In this document: positions 19,301-28,000 of the stretch, piece by piece
Layout of the letters: every line of letters begins with the position of its first letter
Position numbering within the stretch: position 1 is the stretch's first letter
Assembly (NCBI GenBank): GCA_020848695.1
Contig: JADLHT010000008.1
Coordinates: 1 to 36,070, forward strand
DNA length: 36,070 nucleotides
Direction: 5' to 3'
DNA from: Saprospiraceae bacterium
Lineage (GTDB): Bacteria > Bacteroidota > Bacteroidia > Chitinophagales > Saprospiraceae
Program-made: the position numbers and the translations under genes
Notes under the pieces: model-generated
Database searches by the model: none
Seen by the model: only the letters and a program-made list of their open reading frames with translations
What the model was told of the DNA's origin: nothing

Positions 19301-22300
19301 GTATTGTTAGGAACCAGAGATCCATCTTTATTAAAGATCATGACTGCATATGAATCGTAATCATACGGACCACCAATTAATAATTGTTTGGCTGTAACGG
19401 TTGCTTCACAATTTGAATTCAACGAGATCTGTGCTGATCCAATACAAGAAACACTTCCACCCACATTTCCAATGGTTACTGGAATATTTAATGGCTCGAT
19501 ACAAAGATCCGGATTTTGTTCTTTAATAGTTAAGGTATGAGTAGAACCTACTGATCCTGTCCATTCCACCAGTATTGAATTCTTAGTAGGATCAGAAACA
19601 ATATTTCCTCCAGAACCAATTTCCCAAAGGTATTCACTTCCTGGTCGCTTTTGAACGGTATAACGGATTGTAGATCCGGAGCAAACATTATTTTGAGATT
19701 CAAGAACTACAGAAGTTTCATAAGAACATCTTACATTTCCTAAGCTCACTTTGTCTCCATACTGATTTTCTAAAATTATATCAAAACCTTCGCCTGTTAC
19801 AAATATTCCGGACATTCCATATACTGTAGTTGATCCGGTGAAAGTAATTGGACTTAGAGTAAATCCTGCAGGTCCAGTTATAAAAGGATCAGGACTTGCA
19901 GGAGGAGGCGCACTTGAAGCCTGATACAAACCATTTACTGAACGAATAAACCACTCCTCGTCATTTCTGGATTCCAGAGTTAGATCCACAATAAATTGTC
20001 CATCACCTTCAGTGCTTGCATTATTTAAACAAAAACAATCTGAATGTTCAATTACTAAATACAGCAAACCTTCAATGTCTGAATCATCTTCATCTCCCTC
20101 TTCTTCAGGACCCGCAGAAACTGAATTGTCCGAACCATCAAATATATTTCCACCCGGATCATTGGTGTCATCATCGTCAGGTACAGAATCTTCATCCGGT
20201 TCGCTAAATGTATTATCAGCTTTAAAAATTTCTGCACCATTGGTAATTATTCCTGGTCTTGCCTTTGCATTAAGTTTAGTCAAGACGATTATCCTTAAAG
20301 TATCACCGGGAAGTAATCCTTCGGGGCCTAGCTTTCCATTACTTACTGAATAATTAACATAATACTTTCCTGAATTTTCTTCACCCGGCTTTTTATACCA
20401 TTGTGGATCTAATATCGTCAAAGACTCAGGTAAATAATCCACAACTTCAATTTCAGTAGTTGCTAAGGTTCCTTGGTTAACAATTTGTATTGTCCATTCA
20501 ACCTCTCCTTCGATTTCAGCAACTCTTTTGTTCACAAATTTTCTAAGCGACAGATCAAAATTCTTTGGATTGGTTGTAGTTTGATCATGATCATCTTCAT
20601 CTAATAATCCATGATCATCAGTTCGCGAACCATCATACTTATCATTGGTTGGAATTTTATCTTGTTGTGAATCATAATCACAAATCTCAACTCCATTAAG
20701 ATCCTCTATTGAACTTATTTCAGCAATATTAGGTATTTGCAAACCTGCAGTACCGTCATTTATTTTTAAAAATATAGAAATTTCTTTTACAGATCCAGGT
20801 TCAATCGGATCCGAAATATATAAAGTTGCGTTTTGGTCAGAATCCAGTTGCCATAATTCATTATCTGCCTGAGAATAAGTAAAATTCTTATCTATATAAT
20901 TAATAATTTCTACCTTTCCAGGAATAGTATTGCCTTGATTATATATCTTGATTTTAAATTCGACAAGATCACCTTTCTTAAACAACTTAGATCCATCAAC
21001 GATGGTATTTGTAAGTGCCAAATCAGTTACTAAAAATTTTGCACCATCGTGATCATCCTCATCCAATATTCCATGATCCTCAATAACATTATCTGTCAAG
21101 TTACCAGATTGTAAACCCTTATCATTGTTTGGATCAATATCAGGTGTTGAATCATAGTCATAATCTGATATAGTATTGTTCTGATTGTCTGTGAAACCTA
21201 CAATTTCAGCAAAATTAACTGAATTGATCAGATCAATGTCTCCTGTACTTTGAACTTCAATCGGTATTGTTATACTGGCACCAGGCACTATTTCTTTAGC
21301 ATAATTAAAGTAGTAACGATTATCTATTTTTTTCCAACCTAGTTGTATTGATTCGTTTGAAAGTTCAAAAGATGCTGCTAGATAATCAATAATCGAAATA
21401 TTCCGCAGTGGGATACATCCTTGATTATATATTGTAATATCGTAAAGCAAATTACCTTTATACTTTAATCCACAATTAGGACGAAGTTCCTTCTTCAACG
21501 CAAGATCAGCTACAACTAACATTTCCGGATCTTCATCATCTTCATCATTAAATCCATTACCCGTGAGGACATTATCAGAAGCACTACCAAATACTCCCCC
21601 TGCGTCATTACCCAATACTTCATCCGGTTTCGAATCTAAGTCTGATGATGAAACATTAATTCCGTTTGCATCATTAAAACTGACTATTTCTGCTCTTGTT
21701 TCAAGGCATGCTCCTCCTGAATAATTATTTACACTTACCAGAATATCTTTGGTAGCACACTCACCAGGCAACAGTTCCTGTGAAATGATATTATACAATT
21801 TACCATTCTGCAAAATCCAACCATTGTTGTCAGACGAACTCAAAGTAAGCCCAACGGGTAGGTAATGAATAAATTTAACATCCCTGACAGCTTCAGATCC
21901 TTGGTTACAAACACGTATCTGAAGCCTTCTGCTCTCATTTATTCTGATAGGATTTGTATTTTCTTTGGTGAGAATTAATGCCAGATCATAAATTTTAAGA
22001 TTAGCCGGATCGTGATCATCTTCATCATCAATTCCATTTCCATTTACACTATTGTCATAAACGCTGTTTACCTGTCCTCCGGCATCATTAGTTTCGTCTT
22101 TATCAGGGGTTGAATCTTTGTCTTTCAAGACCAATCCATTTTTATCTCTCATAGAAGATATTTCTGCAATATTGACAATATTTCTAATATTGTTAACATT
22201 AATCAGCTTCAGCTTAATAGTAATCGTTTGTTTCTCTCCAACTTGAATGGATTTCTTAGATTTATAAATAGCATTGGTTCCATCTGCAATCCAATCTAAA

Positions 22301-24615
22301 TTTTGACTCTGCACGAATTGAAACTGATTGGGTACATAATCGATAACTTCATAACTATCTACAACTCCATCGCCTTGATTGTAAACTTCAATACTAAACT
22401 CCACAAAATCATTTAGATGAAGACTAGAATACGCAGCAACTCTTTTTAAAAGTGCAAGATCATAAGTAACTGTTGGAGGATTAACAACAGGTGATTTAGG
22501 TTTTAAACCAATATCGTATAAAAATGAATTCTGTCCACTATTTCCGGTAAAAACTACCACTACCGGATAATTTGCAAATGATCCGCATGAAACATTGTCT
22601 AATTTTGCATCGCTGTCATAACTGTCATATACTCCTGCAGACGACCTATCTGAAGCTGTAAGTTCAAGTTCCTGGCCATTTATTAAGATTGTTCTCAATG
22701 AACCATTGTATCGGGAATCATTTAATACAATATAATAGGTCTCACCAAACTTTAATCCATCCATTATTCCGTTCCCATCCAAGTCAACATTGTTCTTATT
22801 GAATAGATAATTTCCATTTATATCAGTTGTTGCAACACCAATTTCTTTGCAATTTTGATCCAACAAAATCAACCTGATTCCATCAATTCCATTTTCATCT
22901 GAATCCTGAATTCCATTACCGTTTTGATCCAGCCATATATAATTACCAAGTTCAATAGGAATAGATTCATTCATTAATTCAACATCACCAATACCGCTTG
23001 CTTTGCCGAAATAGTTATTGTTTCGATTATACAATTCGATACTTGAAATCATTTTACCGTTGTCCGTATTGTATCTGTGTAAACCTCCGGCAAATGATTC
23101 AAATCGTGGATCAAATACAGCATTGATCACTTCAGCATCTTGTCCCGTTGCAACAGTACCAAATGACACTTCAGGGTGTAGGCTTGGACCAACTATCCAA
23201 TAATCTTCTCCAAAAAACTCACCGAATCCTGGACCCTCAAATCTACCAACACCTGAACCCGCTCTTCCATTTACATAACCAGCTCTCTCCAGTGTCCATT
23301 TTGATCCAACTTTATAGGCAACGAGAATGTCACCTTCCTGATTCGTTAATGGGTCACTGCCACCGCAATAAGTATGACCTTTTCGATCTGAAATCCCAAT
23401 GATCATCTCTCCACGATTATTAAAATCAATATCCGTCAACCATTGAGAGGTAAATTTGGAATTGCCGGGATCGGTTAGCCAATAATTTTTGGCAAAATCT
23501 GTTGATAAAATTAAATTGAAAACCCTGGATAACAAATTCAATTCATAGATATGAAAGGACATGGATGATTTAGTAGATTCTCCAGTACAGGTTACACCTA
23601 GGTAAACGTTGCCATTATAATACTTAACTGCTGCTACTGAGAAATCACCAGCTCCGCAAGACGGATTTGGAATGCTCAGTTCAATAATATTATTTGAAGA
23701 AGGATTCGATGTGGGAATGATAAGTAATGATTTTGAAAATAAATTGGTTACCAATAAAAATTGATCATCATCAGATATATCCATATTTCCCAAACCGCTT
23801 TTTCCTACCAGTGAACCAAGCCTGCAATCGGTACTTGCATATCCCAAAGTTGAACCAAGGTTGATTCCCATAGCTTTAAGATCTACAAACGTTGATACTT
23901 TGCCTTGATCATCTATGCTATAAATACCACCAATTCCAAGTGGTCCTAATGGACTGTATTGCTTGACAAATGATGAAGCATATAACAGACTCTTACTTCT
24001 ATTCCAAGCGAGACCGTAAATTGATCCTGTTTTATCATTTCTACATATAGAATTAACTGTCGAACTGCTTGTAAACTTTTGTTTTAAGGAAACTATGGAG
24101 TGAGGTTGCGTACTCGAAATAGGAACCAGACTGTTATTAAAAATGGTAACAGCTATATCCGGATTTGGATTCAAGTTAACTTCAACCGGCCTATATAAGC
24201 CAAAATGTATTTCACAGGCAGGCGAATAAACAAACTTCAGATCTCCGGAGCTGTTGGGTCCTAAAAACGAATACTCATAGTTAGAAGGTTTGACAATCTC
24301 TATCCTATATCTATTGGCATCCGTCAATCCAGTCAAATTATAGTAACCGGACAAATTCGTCAGGCTGCTGGACACAAGAATATTACTCTTATTGTATGCA
24401 TTGATCTGTACAAAAGGAATTACCTCTTCTTGGACATCAAAGGCTCCATTCAGGTTTTGATCCTTGAAGACCTTTCCACTTATTTCACCATTATTGGTAA
24501 TACATTGAGAATATAGCGAATCGCTATACAAGTTGAATAAAGTCAACAAACAAATAAAATATTTGTAACTTTTTTGGACCCAAAACAAATGGGTTTGGTT
24601 GTGTAGTTTACTCAT
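13360..24615 (-). CDS. Giant T9SS-secreted SdrD-B/DUF11/HYR/dockerin-like protein, about 3751 residues
   Basis: The largest protein in the window; secreted, function unknown. Order: signal peptide (about residues 15-35, ending YSQC); SdrD-B-like domain (GKVFKDQNLNGAFD, about 32-105); a region of repeated beta strands resembling a propeller (about 165-540); a second SdrD-B domain (GNYIWLDQNGNGIQD, about 555-700); five DUF11-type repeats beginning near 714, 871, 1032, 1194 and 1354, each ending in an Asp-rich linker; then, from CFCLNN near 1525, the same cysteine-rich body, dockerin-like pair (about 3396-3459), cohesin-like domain and T9SS sorting domain (from about 3671) as the 2412-residue paralogue. 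Start choice: the frame can begin at TTG (24627), but ATG at 24615 places the conserved AACTTGCGTTT block 4 bases upstream, matching the paralogue, so I prefer it. DUF11 and SdrD-B domains are typical of stalks on surface adhesins. Confidence 0.85.
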   Translation of the reverse strand: MSKLHNQTHLFWVQKSYKYFICLLTLFNLYSDSLYSQCITNNGEISGKVFKDQNLNGAFDVQEEVIPFVQINAYNKSNILVSSSLTNLSGYYNLTGLTDANRYRIEIVKPSNYEYSFLGPNSSGDLKFVYSPACEIHFGLYRPVEVNLNPNPDIAVTIFNNSLVPISSTQPHSIVSLKQKFTSSSTVNSICRNDKTGSIYGLAWNRSKSLLYASSFVKQYSPLGPLGIGGIYSIDDQGKVSTFVDLKAMGINLGSTLGYASTDCRLGSLVGKSGLGNMDISDDDQFLLVTNLFSKSLLIIPTSNPSSNNIIELSIPNPSCGAGDFSVAAVKYYNGNVYLGVTCTGESTKSSMSFHIYELNLLSRVFNLILSTDFAKNYWLTDPGNSKFTSQWLTDIDFNNRGEMIIGISDRKGHTYCGGSDPLTNQEGDILVAYKVGSKWTLERAGYVNGRAGSGVGRFEGPGFGEFFGEDYWIVGPSLHPEVSFGTVATGQDAEVINAVFDPRFESFAGGLHRYNTDNGKMISSIELYNRNNNYFGKASGIGDVELMNESIPIELGNYIWLDQNGNGIQDSDENGIDGIRLILLDQNCKEIGVATTDINGNYLFNKNNVDLDGNGIMDGLKFGETYYIVLNDSRYNGSLRTILINGQELELTASDRSSAGVYDSYDSDAKLDNVSCGSFANYPVVVVFTGNSGQNSFLYDIGLKPKSPVVNPPTVTYDLALLKRVAAYSSLHLNDFVEFSIEVYNQGDGVVDSYEVIDYVPNQFQFVQSQNLDWIADGTNAIYKSKKSIQVGEKQTITIKLKLINVNNIRNIVNIAEISSMRDKNGLVLKDKDSTPDKDETNDAGGQVNSVYDNSVNGNGIDDEDDHDPANLKIYDLALILTKENTNPIRINESRRLQIRVCNQGSEAVRDVKFIHYLPVGLTLSSSDNNGWILQNGKLYNIISQELLPGECATKDILVSVNNYSGGACLETRAEIVSFNDANGINVSSSDLDSKPDEVLGNDAGGVFGSASDNVLTGNGFNDEDDEDPEMLVVADLALKKELRPNCGLKYKGNLLYDITIYNQGCIPLRNISIIDYLAASFELSNESIQLGWKKIDNRYYFNYAKEIVPGASITIPIEVQSTGDIDLINSVNFAEIVGFTDNQNNTISDYDYDSTPDIDPNNDKGLQSGNLTDNVIEDHGILDEDDHDGAKFLVTDLALTNTIVDGSKLFKKGDLVEFKIKIYNQGNTIPGKVEIINYIDKNFTYSQADNELWQLDSDQNATLYISDPIEPGSVKEISIFLKINDGTAGLQIPNIAEISSIEDLNGVEICDYDSQQDKIPTNDKYDGSRTDDHGLLDEDDHDQTTTNPKNFDLSLRKFVNKRVAEIEGEVEWTIQIVNQGTLATTEIEVVDYLPESLTILDPQWYKKPGEENSGKYYVNYSVSNGKLGPEGLLPGDTLRIIVLTKLNAKARPGIITNGAEIFKADNTFSEPDEDSVPDDDDTNDPGGNIFDGSDNSVSAGPEEEGDEDDSDIEGLLYLVIEHSDCFCLNNASTEGDGQFIVDLTLESRNDEEWFIRSVNGLYQASSAPPPASPDPFITGPAGFTLSPITFTGSTTVYGMSGIFVTGEGFDIILENQYGDKVSLGNVRCSYETSVVLESQNNVCSGSTIRYTVQKRPGSEYLWEIGSGGNIVSDPTKNSILVEWTGSVGSTHTLTIKEQNPDLCIEPLNIPVTIGNVGGSVSCIGSAQISLNSNCEATVTAKQLLIGGPYDYDSYAVMIFNKDGSLVPNNTVTYDHVSKSPLMAKVINTCSGNSCWTWIRVEDKLPPVVQCLNDTIDCTRMKSHLGPLVFDNCDLHPILNLLSETIENTPCNPLYSKIVHRKFQAKDASGNLSKICNSDYFLKRIELDSVVFPDSLTLSNHNSLVCGDYPKDSLGRPDPNYTGVPLYHEQSLFPNSDLKYCDFATSFDDYVISTSQCIKKVNRVWKLTIWYCTTFEQRVYNQLIEIRDIEAPVIQCPYDKEVFANSAECGANVYISPISALDSCNNGVNITLTYSGGIVKNFVGGFINLPVGENEIFINASDNCYNQSKCSFNVTVIDNVPPTVQCDKETAISLDRFGRAWVPASVFDDGSYDNCHLKSFKARRMDDGGPCNIDSRVFRDSIEFCCADLDQLVTVMLQVSDESGNLNTCMVQVEVQDKTIPHVTCPHNVTIDCDQHIDLNNLTSFGSAQVSDNCTVTITEVDSISINQCNEGYIDRIFMAGNSFGLDVCTQRISIINDEPFNESNIIWPEDVDSVTCFVDALSPEKLGSSYRPIINEDHCDLVGVNYEDQVFRFVTGSDACFKILRKWRIINWCRSSEIKLGLPLIYEHVQILKAHNIAGPRILSGCELLKFEDNDTSCYGANVVLTSEAEDDCTPNEELIHRYEIDLDSDGRIDYTSSGVGSRIDASGFYKLGTHRVKYIFEDKCGNKTSCENTFEIVNSKLPSAYCKKGVAVGIEPMDLDGNGIIDGEYATIWASDLDQGSNHPCGYDLTLSFGQDSSKHSITFDCRNIGRNTVLLCVTASNGKQDCCETFVEVQDNNNTDLCGCVKRPLDLVISDCLLETDPFKINSIPTVNSCACDSSKVSNTDEIIFNFPGICYRIERNWTVEFFCINDNSSFKFKQIIDVTTNLQESDIQWPQDSVIINDCVGSIDTSVTGGSPHFCYYKGNVVSSFRDEELPPGNNVRVVRRIWNVFSNCNPLQSYFYNQIIIVRTGGGVGVTYPPDITVNDCRKPLLPDSLNGYPQVQCGCDSTLIAYKDDTITTIGEICYLVERNWNVRARCRPQIDTTFFGIQRIVVDINLEANDIIWPADTFKSYTCLVNTSPNRTGRPVLSSDFCNLINIVFNDVVVQNSTCSTIRRTWTVRNTCSASQVFTREQIIINYNQGTINLSCPPNITVNADPNLCGAIVTLVPPVLTSPCNFGISLSNNAPTVFPVGLTNVIYTAVDTCNHIARCTTTVTVVENIPPVINCPNDTTVECSSNLNNLSVFGRATATDNCPGVAIIDSVVTNLNICGIGDIKRFFTATDASGNRTSCLQSIVVNNNDPLDSLEINWPQSPILVPECGDTNPSNTGVPSVDVGVASCFRISVSFKDSSFCVPGNCQINRKWTVLDSCTNTQFMYVQQIKIDDNNAPNILGIKDTSIFANDTTCSGFLNIKAFVDNCDSLEIVITNNSSFGGNGLEDASGIYPEGTTQVTFTATDGCCNVSTKTINITVTDTVAPFVTCKKVHRTIPDVGCVEVHANEFIVMKGDNCTMNSMLMISFSPTDFNDTVRLICCDSLDANREYFKSIKIYIKDKSGNVSSCETLIRVSDPNFFCSNFVQAGISGYLSSRKDQKMAGVPIDLISQSSLQSKSDYNGIYAFKELPMGGTYTLRPTLDIDPLDGVTTYDIVLIQNHILGKKLFKDPYQFIAADVNRTKTITSSDISEIRKLILGYKENFSNNRSWRFINSEYNFIHAENPLSEDFPEEYFVPVLRDNVFVSFKGIKVGDVDDSQKFSGLQEIKSRNSQIVPMTLENVNLKKGEIKSVFIRFDSYRDYLGAQGCIRTDLQKVKIVDLKIDSEGPLSQESIGTQLLSQGLIKFSWIANGSSKDWIINIQLEAIENCNSADLFDFDNECLLSEAYNKNGEFTKLVLKNEGSTSIVSSNTIVLYQNIPNPFSDKTLIPVESLKPCSSVFNVYDINGKRIINKIINLIPGMNYIEVSRKEFLSEGIYIYKIEDGEQIFVRKMILKN
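20060..22130 (-). repeat. Five DUF11 units with Asp-rich linkers inside the giant gene
   Basis: Each unit of about 160 codons starts with a DLAL or DLSL motif and ends in a linker built as D-S-x-P-D...N-D-x-G-G...D-N...G-N-G-x-x-D-E-D-D-H-D. The linkers map near 22010-22130, 21530-21650, 21050-21180, 20590-20690 and 20060-20200. The last is the most acidic and joins the DUF11 part to the body shared with the paralogue. The acidic spacing suggests calcium binding, as in other repeat adhesins, but this is inference. Confidence 0.7.
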
Positions 24616-24619
24616 TTTA

Positions 24620-24696
24620 AAACGCAAGTTTATTTAATAACAATTTTGAATACAGCCAAAATAATTGAGCAGTATTGCTACTCGAATTGCGCTAAA
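24620..24696 (-). promoter_or_regulatory. Conserved leader with inverted repeat before the 3751-residue gene
   Basis: AAACGCAAGTT at 24620-24630 and TCGAATTGCGCTAAA at 24682-24696 match the two blocks in the leader of the 2412-residue gene, with a gap of 51 bases here against 54 there. One base differs inside the second block (A for C), which shortens the CGCAA/TTGCG pairing. The sequence between the blocks is not conserved, so selection or recent shared descent has kept only the two blocks. Confidence 0.5.
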
Positions 24697-24738
24697 AAAG
24701 AGAACGAATTAGGACTAACCTCAGTCGGGAGGATGCCG

Positions 24739-24746
24739 CAAACATA
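24739..24746 (-). promoter_or_regulatory. -7 box TATGTTTG of the 3751-residue gene
   Basis: Minus-strand TATGTTTG fits TAnnTTTG and sits in the same context as the box of the 2412-residue gene. Predicted leader length is about 117 bases, nearly the same as in the paralogue. A TTTG about 23 bases further upstream is a possible -33 element. Confidence 0.6.
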
Positions 24747-24764
24747 TTGATATTTTTTAATATA

Positions 24765-24920
24765 TAAAACAAATATATTAAAAAAAAATCAATATTTATT
24801 AAATATAATTATTATATAATGTATTATATATTATTTATCAATATTTTATATAATTATATTTATTATATATAAACAATAAATATTCAAGAATATCATATTA
24901 AATATTTTATTATATGTAAA
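24765..24920. other. Almost pure AT intergenic tract
   Basis: About 155 bases containing only a handful of G or C, made of overlapping short palindromes such as TATATAATGTATTATATATTA. It fills the gap between the promoter of the 3751-residue gene and the terminator of the 1328-residue gene. No ORF is visible. It may act as a spacer, a DNA-bending or nucleoid-protein site, or an UP-like element; none can be shown. Confidence 0.6.
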
Positions 24921-24921
24921 A

Positions 24922-24947
24922 AGCATAGCCGTTAGACCGACTATGCT
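24922..24947 (-). terminator. Rho-independent terminator of the 1328-residue gene
   Basis: AGCATAGCCG (24922-24931) pairs with CGACTATGCT (24938-24947) through one wobble pair around a 6-base loop. The A run at 24918-24922 gives the U tract in the minus-strand RNA. It lies about 130 bases downstream of the stop codon, and I see no closer hairpin. Confidence 0.75.
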
Positions 24948-25076
24948 GAACTACTGAATTAGATTTTTGTATGCTTTTTAATCACCTGGTTCTATCTTAA
25001 TACGGAACCATCGATTTCTTTAGAAATATAAAATGAATCGATAATTATACTATTTTACATCATTCTTATTTGGCAA

Positions 25077-28000
25077 TTATTTTAAAATCATTTTCTTAAC
25101 TTCTGTTCCCAATTGTCCTTCAATCTTATAAAAATAAACACCTTCCTTTCCTAATTCATACTTATTAATCGGGATAAAATTAGTTCCTCTCTCCAGTACA
25201 ACTCGTTTTGACAATACTGACCTGCCTCTTACATCAAAAATAGTCAGCCACATAGAACTTGATTGTGAAGACTCAATTGGGATAATGGTATTCTCGGAAA
25301 AAGGATTTGGAATATTTTGCTCAAGCGAAAAAGATTCAGCCGGTATTGTATTCTTACTATTTCTCAACCTTAATCCAAAAATTTCATCCGGGCTATACAA
25401 CTCAGAAGGAAATGCTAAGCTATTCATTGAAAAATTTATCAACGGCACTGATGAGCTAATATAAAAAAGCACCTCATTCTGATTGATAACCTGAGGATTA
25501 GGATTACTCCAACTCATGGTCAATCCTTCTTGAGTTGTAGTCCAATTTGTTTCATCCAATACAATACTTCCGGATTCAACAGATATAGATTGACTAGATA
25601 ATATCTGAATTTGGAATCCATTCATCATCAACTTTGAATCTGAAAGTACAGGATAGTAGTACTTCGAGTTCCTAAATGTGGGATTAGCTATTTCCCAAGC
25701 CTTGTATTGACTTCTCACCTGAATACCCTTGTATGTGAATCTGGCCGTTTGGTCTATATCTCCTTTCTTGTATGCAATAAAATTCTTCTTTGCAATATTG
25801 CTTGTATTAATATCCACATACTCGGAAGTAATAGCTGACCATGGGTTGGTAATATCAATAAAGTCATAGGATTCAGCCACAAAATTCCAGGTACTCTGAC
25901 ATGGAAGATCAGACTTAATTCCAATAATCAATTTTCGGAGATCTGAAATGTCTCTTGAAGTTACAGAACTTGAGTTGTTCACATCAGCTGCAAGATATTG
26001 ATATGGATTATAAAACTGCTGTTTTCCCAGTATGTGTTTTTGAATTAAAATGATATCTGCCGTGCTTACACCGTTTAACGGATCATCCTGAAATTCAGGG
26101 ATGATTTGTAACTCTTCAGTAACATTAATATTTTGAAAACTGTAATTTCCTTCTACGTCAGTGATCTGAAGATTCATCAACTTACCGGATTCACTTAATA
26201 AACGGACATTAACTCCGGGAACTGCATCTTTATTTTCTCTCTTTATTGCTCCGGCAATATTGATGAGATTACCTCCGCAAACCTTATTGTTGTCCTGAAT
26301 AACAACCTGTGCTTCACAATAATCTTGATTACCTGATTCATCAGTAACATACATTCTTACCGTCTTGGTAATTTTGTTTTGGCCAAGTAGACTGTCGCAA
26401 TTATAATTTATGCTGATATCACTTGTGTCTTCAGAAAATGAAAATTTCAACAACTCGCCTCTTGTACAATTGTCGCTACTATTAATATTAAAATCTTTTG
26501 CCCAAATTGAAACTTGTCCATTGGTTGGCATAATCACAGTAACAATACTACTTTGACAGTATGGAGTAGGTTTTTTACAATCTGTGATGGTTATTAATTG
26601 ATTGCACTTGGTAATATTTCCACATTGATCCTCTACTGACCATTCAACTTTAAAACTTCCTACCGGGTTTGTTCCGGCAATTTTATTACCTGTACCACTT
26701 TTCTCATAGACCCCATCATTATCTAAATCCAGACGATACTTATAGACTAAAAATTCCGGTCGGGTACAGTCATCATCTGCGAGTATAGTTACATTATAAT
26801 TACCAATGCATGCATTCTTTGTTGGATCAAAATATGAATTATTGTCACAAATATTTAAGTCGGAACAATTTAAAAATTCCGGTGGCTCTGAGTTCAAAAT
26901 ATAAATTACCTGAACCTCTTCCCAAATTCCGTCATTCGTCTTCGCATTATATTGACACCAATCAATAACTGTCCATGTTCTTAATATTTTAAAACAAGAG
27001 GTATCTACTTTAGACAAGGATTTGTCGGTATAGGTTGACAAAATATTCGCACAAGTTTTTATTGTGTATTTCGGATAGCCCGTTACGGATGGATCAATAT
27101 TGGCCGATCTGCATGAATTGATATATATTGGATCAGGAAAATCAATATCCCCTCTGTCAAACTTTTTTGGGTTTTTTACATAAATAATTTGTATGGCCGT
27201 ATCTCTTAATCCCTGTTTATCAACTGCTATAAATGTTCTTCGTATAATTCCAGTATCACAAGCAATTAAGGTATCAACAGTTTCTGTAAAGTTAACAATG
27301 CAATTATCAGTTGCTAATCCGTCTTTACCTGCAAGAAAACCGGGAGCAGAATAATAGTTCGGATCTTTAATGACAATATTTGTCCTGTCAATTTCTCTCA
27401 ATCTAACCACACCAAACTTAGTCAGATCGGAACGATCAAAATTACAGGAAATGGTAACATCAGTAGGAGCAATAATGACCGGTGGTTCTTTCTCCTGTAC
27501 CACAATTCTCACCATACAGGTATTTTCGTTTCTGCTTTCGTCAATAACTTTCAATTCTACCAAAATTGTATCCCCAACATCATCACAACAGAAATCAACA
27601 AAATCTCTAAACTCTGTAGAACCGGATTTACATCGATCAGTCATTCTGCGAACTTTAAAATCTTCAATTCCACAGTTATCAATTGATCCGTCATCGAATG
27701 ATTCTGCAAGGACACGGGCTGTACCATTTGAAGTTAAGGTTACTACGGTCTTCTCGTCACAGATTGGAATTGGTTTTAAATGATCTTCAACCCCTACTTC
27801 CATTTGCTGTGTTGATATATTTCCACATTCATCCGTTAATTCATAAATTACCCAAATTCGACCGATGGGTGCTCCATCTAAATAATATACTTTTTCAATC
27901 GGGTTCCATTGAATAAAAGCCGTTGATTGATTTGAATAGACTCCGGCAGAGTCAATCTGCTTGGTATATAACTTATAGGTCCAATTACCACAATCGACTA

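Noticed and set aside
20012-20353. Serine-rich plus-strand ORF of 113 codons
   Set aside because: The serine/proline runs are the reverse reading of the Asp-rich linker codons in the giant gene.
24615-24627. TTG at 24627 as the start of the giant gene
   Set aside because: It lies inside the AACTTGCGTTT block that is conserved upstream of the paralogue's ATG, so the ATG at 24615 is the better start.
27370-27783. 137-codon plus-strand ORF opposite the 1328-residue gene
   Set aside because: It is a shadow of the HYR-like part of the minus-strand gene with no recognisable protein features.
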